A DNA stretch of 34,388 bases from JAFTYR01 sp964571375 (GCA_964571375.1 CAZNBL010000011.1:1-34388); one strand, 5' to 3'; shown: positions 1-8,276, counted from the stretch's first letter. Translations and numbers: made by a program. The notes: a model not told the origin generated them from the letters alone.

Positions 1-1199
1 ACGTTATAGAGCTCACAGGTCTTCATTATTTCCACTAATTCCTGCTTCGTAGGAATTTCCCCTTTTGAAAACCAACAACGTACCGCCTGTTGAAATACCT
101 TGTGTTCAAGAATCTGTTTACACAAACGAAGTTGCCTGTCTTTATAGCCTAAATTGATCGTTTCTCGTCCAATATCGGTCAGGTAGTACCAAGTTTCATC
201 GTGCTTGCGAACCTTCTCCAATAAATTTAGATAGATTGCTGCATTACTGTAATAATCAGTCTGCCGCGCATCGAACGCGTAATGTTCCGTAATAAAACTC
301 TTACTTAGCCCTCCATTCCGGGCAAGACTACATAAGTCAATTACCCTCTTAAATGAATCGGCCTGAGGAAATGGCATCTCTGGTTCGCGAACAATTTCTG
401 CCCTTTCCAATAATCTCCAGATTTCAGATTCTGTAATTATCGTGTCTTCAAAAGAGTAATTCTTTTGCTTAAGCAGGCGAATTGAGCTGTAGTTATAAGC
501 ATCTGGAAACTCATACTCAAACAACCTGAATATCCCGTTCGAATAAATCAAAAATACGGGCCGAACAACCTTATTAAGTCGGTCGTTCCACAAGCGGAAC
601 GGGTAATACAACTGCCGTACTAAGAAATCTGGAGCTAATTCGTTTTTAGCTTCAAAAACGGCAAAACAATCAGCTCCTTCATAGGCCGCATCAATCTCAA
701 GTTGAGAACTATCTACAGCAATTTCGTAACCAAAGTTTTTTTCTTTGCAGCTATTTATGTGAAAAGAAAACTTACCTGTACCCATTCGACCGTAAATAGT
801 CGGATATAGTTCTTGCTCTCCTAAAAAATCACAAAAAATTCCGGAAGCGTGAGCAAAGTTAAGAGCTACGGCTTCACTTGTAATAAATTCCGGCGACAAA
901 CTTTCCAGGAAACTTGGAAACGCAACTCTTTCGATCTTGCTCTCCTGACTCTCAAACACGTGATATGCGTCGAAATGCGAGATCGCATATTCACCTCTGC
1001 TCACAGGAAGAATGGACAGTTTATGTTCCGAAAATAGCTTAGGCAGCTGAATGTGATGGTCGAATTTCGCCATCAATCTAGGTTCACGAAATTCTCTAAT
1101 AGCATTTGCAGATATTTTGAATATTCCGTTCTTTTCGATCTCATTCAGCACATCGTACTTTTCGAACAGCTTTGTCCACGCAATGTCATTCTTAGTCAT
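1..1199 (-). CDS. Type II restriction endonuclease, PD-(D/E)XK fold (partial, C-terminus beyond window)
   Basis: The frame reads without a stop from an ATG at 1199 to the window edge, giving about 399 residues. It starts MTKNDIAWTK and is cut at its C-terminal side. Around residues 168-185 it shows a nuclease-core pattern: D170 in LEIDAAYEG, then E183 and K185 in VFEAKNE, followed by QLYYPFRLW. This D-(x12)-E-x-K spacing fits PD-(D/E)XK nucleases. Its start overlaps the end of the methyltransferase gene by 8 bases, so the two are probably translated together. The natural reading is that it cuts the sequence that the methyltransferase protects. I do not recognise the exact family. The gene is AT-rich with codon use unlike the housekeeping genes to the right, suggesting acquisition. 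It is fairly sure as a gene; the nuclease call rests on the motif and the partner. Confidence 0.75.
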   Translation of the reverse strand, partial: MTKNDIAWTKLFEKYDVLNEIEKNGIFKISANAIREFREPRLMAKFDHHIQLPKLFSEHKLSILPVSRGEYAISHFDAYHVFESQESKIERVAFPSFLESLSPEFITSEAVALNFAHASGIFCDFLGEQELYPTIYGRMGTGKFSFHINSCKEKNFGYEIAVDSSQLEIDAAYEGADCFAVFEAKNELAPDFLVRQLYYPFRLWNDRLNKVVRPVFLIYSNGIFRLFEYEFPDAYNYSSIRLLKQKNYSFEDTIITESEIWRLLERAEIVREPEMPFPQADSFKRVIDLCSLARNGGLSKSFITEHYAFDARQTDYYSNAAIYLNLLEKVRKHDETWYYLTDIGRETINLGYKDRQLRLCKQILEHKVFQQAVRCWFSKGEIPTKQELVEIMKTCELYN

Positions 1200-2025
1200 A
1201 ATTTCGAATCACAATTTCGTCGACCTTGCCACGTTTTGTACCTACTGAATTGATCGCTCGCTTGGCAAAAACAATGGTCTGGTTGTAGTGGGAATACTGT
1301 TCTTTGATGAACGGCGTTGCAGAGTTCGACAGCATGAAGCGAATTCCGCGAGAATTAAGCTCGTCACAGCACTCTCGAAGTCGGATCTGCTCTTCTTTGC
1401 CAAAGCCCTCTTTCGAATAACTTGTAAAGTTTGCTGTTGTAGAGATTGGATCGTACGGAGGATCCAGATACACAAATGTATCTTTTCCTACGTTCCGAAG
1501 AACTTCAGAATAATCGGTAGAAGTAAAAGTAATATCGGCAGCATTGAAGTACTGACTTACCGCCCTCAAAGCTTGCTCGTTAACAATATTGGGATTTTTG
1601 TACTTGCCGAACGGAGTATTAAATTCTCCTGCACTATTCACACGGTAAAGCCCGCTATAGCAAGTTTTATTTAAATAAAGAAGTCTGGCAGCCCTTTCAA
1701 TATTGGATAGGGATTCGTACTTAGCGCGATCCCTGTCCAAATTACGGACCGAGTAAAAAAAATCAGCTTCGTTTCTATACTTACGAAGCTCATCAATTAG
1801 TTCATCAACACAATCTCTAATCGTGCAGTAGCACTGTATCAATTCATTATTAATATCATTGATGTGTGCTTTATGCGGCTGAAGGCTAAATAAGACAGCC
1901 CCCCCCCCAAAGAAAGGTTCGCAATACGACGGTATTTTTTCGGGCAACAACGGAGCAAAAGCCTCCAATAGCTGCCTTTTACCGCCGACCCATTTCAAAA
2001 CAGGTACGGTCTGTAATTTTTCCAA
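1192..2025 (-). CDS. DNA adenine-N6 methyltransferase, D12 class (Dam/DpnM-like)
   Basis: It transfers a methyl group from AdoMet to adenine in a short DNA site. The 277-residue length is normal for the family. Visible motifs in order are an N-terminal KWVGGKRQLL (residues 11-20), the AdoMet motif EPFFGGGAVLF (36-46), and the catalytic DPPY at 188-191, followed by TANFTSYSKEGFG. That last segment resembles enzymes of the GATC-methylating Dam/MboI/DpnII group, so GATC is the best guess for the site, as an inference. The start is a TTG with a weak GGGGA six to seven bases upstream. The three glycines at 40-42 are encoded by a run of ten G (see 1899-1908). The downstream endonuclease gene overlaps its 3' end. 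Confidence 0.9.
   Translation of the reverse strand: MEKLQTVPVLKWVGGKRQLLEAFAPLLPEKIPSYCEPFFGGGAVLFSLQPHKAHINDINNELIQCYCTIRDCVDELIDELRKYRNEADFFYSVRNLDRDRAKYESLSNIERAARLLYLNKTCYSGLYRVNSAGEFNTPFGKYKNPNIVNEQALRAVSQYFNAADITFTSTDYSEVLRNVGKDTFVYLDPPYDPISTTANFTSYSKEGFGKEEQIRLRECCDELNSRGIRFMLSNSATPFIKEQYSHYNQTIVFAKRAINSVGTKRGKVDEIVIRNYD
1899..1908 (-). repeat. Ten-G mononucleotide tract inside the methyltransferase gene
   Basis: Ten C on the plus strand (ten G in the coding sense) make up codons 40-42 and the first base of codon 43, all in the AdoMet-binding FxGxG motif. As printed the gene is in frame. Gain or loss of one base would shift the frame early in the protein. Tracts of this length are known slippage sites in phase-variable bacterial genes. 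No other mononucleotide run of this length was noticed in the window. Confidence 0.9.
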
Positions 2026-2102
2026 AATAAATTCCCCAAAACAAAAATTTTGATCGTCGATCCTACACGTACAAGCTCTCTACGATCAACGAATCAATTT
2101 GC

Positions 2103-2150
2103 AAAAAAAAGACTTTGCACGACGCCTTTTCATCGGCGCCGGCAAAGTCT
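2103..2150 (-). terminator. Rho-independent terminator of the feo operon
   Basis: Read on minus, the arms AGACTTTGC and GCAAAGTCT enclose an inner GC-rich stem (GGCGCC against GGCGTC) with loop GATGAAAA. Eight T follow at once. It lies about 30 bases after the feoB stop. Confidence 0.88.
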
Positions 2151-2179
2151 CCTAGCGGAAGGGTTATACCTTCTTCGGA

Positions 2180-4534
2180 TTACTTACTCTGAAGTGCGAG
2201 TTCAGGCATATCGTCATCCTTGCGGCCGACCATTCTGAGACCGACAACGATGGCTGCGATCATGACAACGCAGGCAGCAATCCAGGATGCGGAGTAAACA
2301 GGATGCAGAGAGAAAGTACCGACCTGATAGACGATAACTGCGGCACTGTAACCGACAACTGTTGTCCAAAGAGCGGTAAAGATAGACCAACCTGCACCTG
2401 TTTCACGATAGACAGCACCCATAGCGGCACCGCACGGCAGGTAAAGAAGAACCATCAGCAGGTAGGCAAAGGCGCCGAGCTGACCGTCAAAGAGCTTCTG
2501 CATGGCGAGCATTGTGCCTTCGGAAACTTCCTGTTCTTCAGCCTGTTCTTCCATGTTGGAGAGGTCGCCGACAGTGATACCGAGCGGGTCGGTCAGAGCG
2601 GAACCGAGGTCGGCAAAGTTGTCCTTGATAGAACCGACAGCTTCACCGAATGTAGAGGCAAGGCTGAAACCTTCTTCCTCTTCGGCAGCTGCTTCGCCTT
2701 CACCGTCGCCGCCTTCGGCAGCTTCATCCTTGGCGCCCATTGTGCCGTAGAGGGAGTCAAGTGTACCGACCACAGCTTCTTTAGCCAGGATACCGGTGAA
2801 CACACCGACAGCAGCCGGCCAGTTTTCTTCGGCAACACCCATCGGCTGGAAAACCGGAACGATTGTCTTACCGATTTCGGAAAGAACGGACTTATCGGTA
2901 TCTTCGTTACCGAAGGAGCCGTCTGTACCGAGAGAGTTCAGGAAAGCGATCACAGCAACCAGAGCAACAATAACTTTACCGGCGCGAAAGATGAAGCTCT
3001 TTAAGCGGTCCCATGTACGAAGCATGAGGTTCTTGAATGTCGGCAGGTGATACGGCGGAATTTCCATCACGAAGGCACTGACTTCACCTCTGAGAGCTGT
3101 TCTCTTGAGCATGAAACCGGTGAGAATCGCAACGACGATACCGATCACATAAAGGGCGAACACAAGGTTCTGACCGTTTGTCGGCCAGAAAGCTGTGGCA
3201 AAGAGAACATAAACCGGCAGTCTTGCACCGCAGCTCATGAACGGAGCCATCAGTACTGTAGTGATGCGGTCACCCTTCTTTTCCATCGTACGGGTAGCCA
3301 TAATGGCCGGTACGCCGCAGCCGAAACCGACGATCAGCGGAACAAAGGACTTGCCCGGCAGACCGAGAGCACGCATCAGACGGTCCATCACAAAAGCAGC
3401 ACGGGCCATGTAGCCGGAATCTTCAAGGAAAGAAAGAACGAGGAAGAGACAGGCGATGACCGGAATAAATGTGGCAACGCACTGAATACCGCCGCCGATA
3501 CCGTCGGCAATGATGGTCTTAAGCCATTCCGGGCATCCTGCTGACATAAGCAGTTCGCCTAGACCGTCGACAAAAATGCCGCCTACCAAAATATCGAAGA
3601 AATCGATGAATGCAGAACCGATGTTGATCGAGAAGACAAACATCAGATACATCACTGCAAGGAAGATCGGAATACCGAGCCAGCGGTGCAGAACAACACG
3701 GTCGATCTTATCGGTCATAGTGCGGCTTGTATCGCCGAGACGACGGATACCTTCGGCAGCAACCTGAGAGACGAATGTATAGCGGACGTCGGCGATAGCC
3801 ATGTCGAGGTCGCCTTCGTACTTACGGTCGAGTGCGGCAACTTCCTTTTCGATCTTAGAGAGATCAGCTCCCTTCAAGAAAGCTGCGATAGCTTTGTCGC
3901 CTTCAAGAATCTGTTCGGCAATCCATTCGGACTTCCGAACGTTCTGACGCTTGAGCTGTTCGGATACAGACGCGATTGTCTTGGTGATTTCTTCATCGAA
4001 AACGATGGGATTACGCGGCACCTTCGGTGTGGTAAGCGCAGCATCGATCGCTTCGTTGAGCTTATCGATACCTTCTTCTCTGGAAGCAACGATACCGACA
4101 ACCGGGCAGTCAAGAGCCTTGCTCAAAGCTTCGATATTGATATCGATCTGATGAGACTTGGCAACGTCGAGCATGTTGACGACAACAAGCATCGGAACCT
4201 GCATTTCGATCAGCTGAGCTGTCAGATAGAGATTGCGTTCGAGATTGGAAGCGTCGACGATGTTGATGACGAGTTCTGCTTCGTTCTGAAGGATATAGTC
4301 GCGTGCAATACGTTCGTCTTCGCTCGAAGCAGAAGACGGCTGCAGGGAATAAATACCCGGAAGGTCGACGAGCGTAACGTCGCGCTGCTTAACCTTGAAA
4401 GAACCGACGATTTTTTCAACTGTAACGCCGGCCCAGTTACCGACGGACTGATGAGAACCTGTCAGTGCATTAAAAAGCGTGGTCTTACCGCAGTTAGGAT
4501 TACCGACAACGCATACCGTATTTTTGATAGACAT
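2180..4534 (-). CDS. feoB: Ferrous iron transporter FeoB
   Basis: FeoB is the inner-membrane Fe(II) permease with an N-terminal GTPase-like domain. At 784 residues it has the usual length. The G domain shows G1 at 11-19 (GNPNCGKTT), G3 DLPG at 57-60 and G4 NMLD at 120-123. A helical spacer follows, then the membrane part with the two Gate-type cysteine motifs, GFGCGVPAIMATRTME and PFMSCGARLPVYVLF. A long acidic loop rich in E, D and G lies before the last membrane helices. The ATG at 4534 has GGAG upstream. It is the last gene of a feoA-feoA-feoB operon, 13 bases after the second feoA. Control by Fur is likely from the boxes upstream of the first feoA. No feoC is seen. Confidence 0.97.
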   Translation of the reverse strand: MSIKNTVCVVGNPNCGKTTLFNALTGSHQSVGNWAGVTVEKIVGSFKVKQRDVTLVDLPGIYSLQPSSASSEDERIARDYILQNEAELVINIVDASNLERNLYLTAQLIEMQVPMLVVVNMLDVAKSHQIDINIEALSKALDCPVVGIVASREEGIDKLNEAIDAALTTPKVPRNPIVFDEEITKTIASVSEQLKRQNVRKSEWIAEQILEGDKAIAAFLKGADLSKIEKEVAALDRKYEGDLDMAIADVRYTFVSQVAAEGIRRLGDTSRTMTDKIDRVVLHRWLGIPIFLAVMYLMFVFSINIGSAFIDFFDILVGGIFVDGLGELLMSAGCPEWLKTIIADGIGGGIQCVATFIPVIACLFLVLSFLEDSGYMARAAFVMDRLMRALGLPGKSFVPLIVGFGCGVPAIMATRTMEKKGDRITTVLMAPFMSCGARLPVYVLFATAFWPTNGQNLVFALYVIGIVVAILTGFMLKRTALRGEVSAFVMEIPPYHLPTFKNLMLRTWDRLKSFIFRAGKVIVALVAVIAFLNSLGTDGSFGNEDTDKSVLSEIGKTIVPVFQPMGVAEENWPAAVGVFTGILAKEAVVGTLDSLYGTMGAKDEAAEGGDGEGEAAAEEEEGFSLASTFGEAVGSIKDNFADLGSALTDPLGITVGDLSNMEEQAEEQEVSEGTMLAMQKLFDGQLGAFAYLLMVLLYLPCGAAMGAVYRETGAGWSIFTALWTTVVGYSAAVIVYQVGTFSLHPVYSASWIAACVVMIAAIVVGLRMVGRKDDDMPELALQSK

Positions 4535-4547
4535 CCGATAACTCCGA

Positions 4548-4775
4548 TTAGATTCGTTCTACGTTGATAAGTTCGATTTCGTCTTTACGAACGCTGATGT
4601 AGGATCCGCGGATCTTGATTTCTACGGGGTCACCGAGCGGAGCGACACGGGTGACTTCGAAGGTAGTGCCCGGAAGTACGCCCAGCGAGAAAAGGCGCTT
4701 ACGATATTCGCTGTTACCCGGCTTGAAGGAGACGACCTTACCGTTCTGTCCGGGTGTGAATTCCTTTAACAACAT
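4548..4775 (-). CDS. feoA: FeoA-domain protein (second copy)
   Basis: A small cytoplasmic SH3-like protein that supports FeoB. I start it at the ATG at 4775 (MLLKEFTPGQN), giving 75 residues, the usual FeoA length. A longer reading from 4847 is possible but runs through the end of the upstream gene. The core GKVVSF, then LFSLGVLPGTTFEV and GDPVEIKIRGSYISVRK, matches the FeoA pattern of a short beta barrel. It lies between another feoA-type gene and feoB on the same strand with short gaps, so it belongs to the iron operon. Confidence 0.9.
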   Translation of the reverse strand: MLLKEFTPGQNGKVVSFKPGNSEYRKRLFSLGVLPGTTFEVTRVAPLGDPVEIKIRGSYISVRKDEIELINVERI

Positions 4776-4794
4776 CTCAAATTCTCTTTGAAAA

Positions 4795-5043
4795 TTATTG
4801 GGCGACAATGACTTTGACCTGGGAGCAAACCTCTCTGTTGGCGGCAATGCGTGCGTCGCCGATCTTGAGAAGCAACGGACCGTTCGTATTGTTTGAAATG
4901 ACTTCCACCGCGGAACCCACGTTCAAACCGAGCTGACGCAACCGCTGAACATCTGCATCCTCAAGCAGACCGAGCTTCATAACTTTGGCAGCAATACCGG
5001 TCTCCAATTCGGAAAGACGCATGTAAAGACCGCGAGGACGCAT
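4795..5043 (-). CDS. feoA: FeoA-domain protein (first gene of feo operon)
   Basis: 82 residues from the ATG at 5043, chosen because AAGGAG lies 9 bases upstream. Longer in-frame starts at 5061 and 5094 would run into this ribosome site and the Fur box. The segments MRLSELETGIAAKV, RLRQLGLNVGSAVEV and GPLLLKIGDARIAANREV are the typical FeoA SH3-like core. Two different FeoA-domain proteins before FeoB occur in several proteobacteria and may form a complex with it. It is the promoter-proximal gene, directly behind Fur-box-like sequences. Confidence 0.9.
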   Translation of the reverse strand: MRPRGLYMRLSELETGIAAKVMKLGLLEDADVQRLRQLGLNVGSAVEVISNNTNGPLLLKIGDARIAANREVCSQVKVIVAQ

Positions 5044-5079
5044 TTTTCTCAACTCCTTCATTGCAAAAATTATCGCAAC

Positions 5080-5092
5080 GATAATCATTATC
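5080..5092. promoter_or_regulatory. Fur box upstream of feoA
   Basis: GATAATCATTATC on plus is a 13-base match to the core of the classic 19-base Fur site. It lies 37 bases upstream of the feoA start, where bound Fe-Fur would block transcription. Confidence 0.82.
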
Positions 5093-5109
5093 AATTAAAT
5101 AAACACCCG

Positions 5110-5122
5110 AATGATACTCATT
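5110..5122. promoter_or_regulatory. Second Fur-like palindrome
   Basis: AATGATACTCATT has perfect 5-base arms (AATGA/TCATT) around TAC and resembles Fur half-sites. It lies 17 bases from the first box. Confidence 0.55.
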
Positions 5123-5136
5123 TTTATTTGTAATAG

Positions 5137-5149
5137 GAATGATTCTCGT
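5137..5149. promoter_or_regulatory. Third Fur-like site
   Basis: GAATGATTCTCGT contains the palindrome GAATGATTC and lines up with the first box at the central AATGATT. It is the box nearest to the divergent SMR gene. Confidence 0.5.
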
Positions 5150-5236
5150 TAACTTTATTGATTTAGAGACAATTTATGGGATGTTTTCGGGAATAAAACC
5201 CCTAAAAAAGTAGAATCACCGGCTCGGAGGAATACT

Positions 5237-5563
5237 ATGGCTTGGATTATTCTGTTGATCGCCGGTGCTTTTGAAGTCGCTATGACCAGCTGCCTCGGCA
5301 AATGTAAAGATGCCGAAGGTATGACACTCGCACTTTGGATTGCGGCATTCATCGTCTGTGCCTGCCTCAGCATGGGACTGCTCGCCAAGGCAACGCAGAC
5401 ACTTCCGCTCGGAACGGCTTATGCGGTATGGACCGGAATCGGTGCTATCGGTACGGTAGTTGTCGGAATTATCTGGTTTAAGGAACCCGCAGGAATAGCG
5501 CGCCTCTTTTTCCTCGGCACGCTCATTGCCTCTATCATCGGCCTCAAACTTGTCTCACATTAA
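5237..5563 (+). CDS. Small multidrug resistance family protein, SugE/Gdx (guanidinium exporter) type
   Basis: 108 residues with four predicted membrane helices and Glu13 in LIAGAFEVA, the proton/cation-binding residue of SMR transporters. The signature GTAYAVWTGIGAIGTVVVG (about residues 59-77) and the ending LIASIIGLKLVSH match the SugE/Gdx subgroup. Members of that subgroup export guanidinium with proton exchange, rather than the broad drug-export EmrE subgroup. The ATG has CGGAGG at good spacing. It is divergent from feo across the Fur-like boxes. I see no known guanidine riboswitch upstream. Its stop overlaps the convergent acid phosphatase gene by 4 bases. Family is firm; substrate is inferred from the subgroup. 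Confidence 0.9.
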   Translation: MAWIILLIAGAFEVAMTSCLGKCKDAEGMTLALWIAAFIVCACLSMGLLAKATQTLPLGTAYAVWTGIGAIGTVVVGIIWFKEPAGIARLFFLGTLIASIIGLKLVSH

Positions 5564-6741
5564 AGATCGGAACTGATACACCGCTCGATCAGACGACTGC
5601 GGGCGCGTTGCGTCCACTCGCGGAATTCGACAGAAGAAGGAATAACTTCGGAAGTAACCGCCGGCTCAGTCACGTTCTCTGCATGCATTTGATCGCTCGA
5701 CAGTGCGCTGTAGAAGATGCGGATATTTTCCTTTTCTCTCAGACTTGTCTTTACAAAGGTCAGATAGCCGCCCGCTACATTTTCATTGACGGCCCTCCCC
5801 GGCAGCTTCCAGTTCAATTCAAACAGAGCTCCGAGGTTTGAAAGGTTTGTATCGTGTCCGACAATATAGGTGTACTTTTTGCCGGACTCCAGAGAAGAAA
5901 TAATTTTTTCAGCCAGAGCAGAACCCTTATAGGCCGCAACCTCTGCATCTCGATTCAGTGCGGAAAATACTGCAACGCGAAGCGGCATCAGAGCGGCAAT
6001 CGTTTCTTTATCCGCCATGCCCCATCCGGGAATCCGATTCGGCCACTCACCCCATTCCAGCGCAAAGATTTCAATCAGCGTAGAGGCGTCCCGCAACCTT
6101 CCCTTTAAGTTCACTTTATAGTCGGATGCAATGCCGTTGTCCGTACCGGTAAAAGAAGAATCGGCAATAGTGCCGAGAAGCGTAAGTTCTTTTGAAAATT
6201 TTCGGGGAATCGGCTCTGCCCTGCGGGTAATTTTCCCTGCGAGTTCCGCAGGATTTTCAATTCTGCAGACTTCGGCTTTGAGAGGAGAAAATAGAGAGGA
6301 GTATTCTTTCTTCGAAACACTGACCTGAATCGGGCACCCCGGATACAAGCCTTCAAGCAGGGCTTTGGCCGTAGTCTGAGTGCGCTCATCGGTGTCGGCA
6401 ATCACCTCAATGTCATCGCTCCTCGGGCAACCGTTATATCGGAAAAGCGGATTTTCCGCATTCCGTTTCCAGGTATCTCTCACGAGTGCATAACCGCGCT
6501 CGGTGAGATGACCGCGGGGCACGTTCCACTGCGGCCAGGGCTTCGGACTGAAGCTTTTCAGTTCTTTCTTTTTTTGTGTCGGCGAGCGCACGCCGTGGCG
6601 CGAAAAGACAACAACGGACTCAACAGTCTCTCCGTCCTGCAAAAATGCTTCGAAAGATTTATTTTGAGCGGAAGTCGGTTGAGAAAAAGCGCTGACAGGC
6701 AGAGCAACGAACAAAACCGCTGCAAAAAATCCTGCATTCAT
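5560..6741 (-). CDS. Periplasmic histidine acid phosphatase, AppA-like (phytase-type)
   Basis: 393 residues with an N-terminal signal peptide (MNAGFFAAVLFVALPVSAFS). The family hydrolyses phosphate monoesters through a phospho-histidine. The catalytic RHGVRSPT motif is near residue 49 and the proton-donor motif GHDTN near residue 296. HDTN, followed by LSNLGALFELNWKLPG, is closest to AppA-type phytases; glucose-1-phosphatases usually have HDSN. Start: the ATG at 6741 has GAGG six bases upstream. The in-frame TTG at 6756 contains that same site and is unlikely. It lies 21 bases after mgtE on the same strand. The substrate (phytate, sugar phosphate or other) cannot be decided here. Confidence 0.88.
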   Translation of the reverse strand: MNAGFFAAVLFVALPVSAFSQPTSAQNKSFEAFLQDGETVESVVVFSRHGVRSPTQKKKELKSFSPKPWPQWNVPRGHLTERGYALVRDTWKRNAENPLFRYNGCPRSDDIEVIADTDERTQTTAKALLEGLYPGCPIQVSVSKKEYSSLFSPLKAEVCRIENPAELAGKITRRAEPIPRKFSKELTLLGTIADSSFTGTDNGIASDYKVNLKGRLRDASTLIEIFALEWGEWPNRIPGWGMADKETIAALMPLRVAVFSALNRDAEVAAYKGSALAEKIISSLESGKKYTYIVGHDTNLSNLGALFELNWKLPGRAVNENVAGGYLTFVKTSLREKENIRIFYSALSSDQMHAENVTEPAVTSEVIPSSVEFREWTQRARSRLIERCISSDL

Positions 6742-6762
6742 AGAGCACCTCGGCAAAAAGCT

Positions 6763-8217
6763 TTAAGCGAAGATAATGCTGGCCAATCCGAGGAAAATCA
6801 GGAAACCGCCCGAATCGGTGATAAATGTGAGCAGCACCGATCCGCCCATTGCCGGATCGCGTCCGAATTTCTTAAGTGTGAGCGGCACCAGAATCGCAAC
6901 TACGGCACCCATGAGCATATTAAGCACCATGGCACAGAACATCGTAATACCGAGAAGCTGACCGTCGGGGCTCTTGCAGTAAAGTGCCCAGGCAAAGAGA
7001 CCGGAAATCACACCCCACAACAGACCGTTGATAAGCGCAACCAAAATTTCTTTCTTAATCACATCGCTCTGGTTGGCATCCGTAATCTGACCGGTTGCCA
7101 TAGAACGTACCAGCAGTGTGAGCGTCTGATTGCCGGAATTACCTGCAATACCGGCAACGATCGGCATGAGAGCGGCAAGCGCCACCACCTTTTCGATCGT
7201 ACCGTCAAAATACGAGATCACGCGCGAAGCAAAGAATGCAGTGAAGAGGTTTACGCCGAGCCAAAGCCAGCGGGCTTTCGCGGACGACCAAATCGACTCG
7301 AAAATATCCTGATCGTCATCCAGACCCACGGCACCGTAAGCTTCTTCATCGCCTTCTTCACGAATCACGTCCACAACTTCGTTCACCGTCAGTCGGCCGA
7401 CCAATCGGCCGGTTTCATCGACTACGGCGGCACTGACCAAGTCGTAACGTTCGAACGCCTGAGCGGCTTCCGTATCTTCGTCAAGCGGATTCAGCGTCAG
7501 CATGTCGGTAATCATCACGTCACGCACCAAGCTGTCGGGCTGGTTTGTGAGGATTTTATCGACGGGCAATGTACCCTTGAGTCTTTCATGCTGATCGACC
7601 ACAAACACCTGGTCGGTATGATCGGGCAGTTCTTTGAGGCGGCGCAGATACTTAAGCACTACGTCGAGCGTGACATTGTCCTGGATAGAAACGATTTCGA
7701 AGTCCATACGGGCACCGACCGAATCTTCCGGGTAGCTCATCGCAGCACGCAGCTGCGCTCTTTCTTCGTGAGAGAGACCTTCCTGAACTTCGGCAACTAC
7801 GTCGGGCGGAAGATCTTCCACCAAGTCGGCGATTTCGTCCGTGTCCAGGGTTTCAACCGCGTCAACGAGTTCTTCGCGGTTCATCGCGTCAATCAGGGTT
7901 TCACGAACACCCTCATTGACCTCAACAAGAATTTCACCGTCTCTACCGGCTCTGACACAATCCCAAACGATAAGACGCTCGTCGAGCGGAAGCGCTTCGA
8001 GCACGTAGGCGACGTCCGCAGGGTGCAGTTCGGCAAGAATGTCGCGCAGCTCTTTGCGGACTTCTTCTCCGACCACCAGGTCCTTGCGTTCTTCAGCCTC
8101 TTCCCCGCGGTCGAGCAACTGCTGGACGAGCGCAAGCCCGCGTGCCGCCTCTTCGGGCTCGCGGGCTGTGCCGACCGAGTTATCGGCTTTTAAAAGTTCT
8201 GCGAGAAGTTCGCTCAA
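6763..8217 (-). CDS. mgtE: Magnesium transporter MgtE
   Basis: MgtE is a Mg2+-gated Mg2+ channel of the inner membrane. The 484 residues show the standard order: an acidic N-terminal MgtE domain (ELHPADVAYVLEALP near residue 60), a CBS pair (about 140-265), a connecting helix, and five membrane helices from about 290 to the end. The last part, DPAMGGSVLLTFITDSGGF, is the conserved membrane region. Only a TTG at 8217 fits the start, with GGGAAAG just upstream and no ATG before it in frame. It lies 59 bases after aroE and 21 bases before the phosphatase, so an aroE-mgtE-phosphatase operon is likely. I see no M-box riboswitch before it. Confidence 0.94.
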   Translation of the reverse strand: MSELLAELLKADNSVGTAREPEEAARGLALVQQLLDRGEEAEERKDLVVGEEVRKELRDILAELHPADVAYVLEALPLDERLIVWDCVRAGRDGEILVEVNEGVRETLIDAMNREELVDAVETLDTDEIADLVEDLPPDVVAEVQEGLSHEERAQLRAAMSYPEDSVGARMDFEIVSIQDNVTLDVVLKYLRRLKELPDHTDQVFVVDQHERLKGTLPVDKILTNQPDSLVRDVMITDMLTLNPLDEDTEAAQAFERYDLVSAAVVDETGRLVGRLTVNEVVDVIREEGDEEAYGAVGLDDDQDIFESIWSSAKARWLWLGVNLFTAFFASRVISYFDGTIEKVVALAALMPIVAGIAGNSGNQTLTLLVRSMATGQITDANQSDVIKKEILVALINGLLWGVISGLFAWALYCKSPDGQLLGITMFCAMVLNMLMGAVVAILVPLTLKKFGRDPAMGGSVLLTFITDSGGFLIFLGLASIIFA

Positions 8218-8276
8218 GTCTTTCCCGTCCTGAGTCTGTTTTGGGATTGCCAGGCCGCTTTATAAAGCAAAAACGG

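Noticed and set aside
849..1253. Plus-strand ORFs over the endonuclease region
   Set aside because: They are shadows of the long open minus frame that carries the nuclease motif and overlaps the methyltransferase.
6508..8193. 561-codon plus-strand ORF opposite mgtE and the acid phosphatase
   Set aside because: It spans two well-supported minus-strand genes. Its product is rich in His, Arg and Gln with no domain pattern, typical of an antisense shadow.
8218..8276. M-box magnesium riboswitch before mgtE
   Set aside because: The gap after aroE is only 59 bases, far too short for an M-box.
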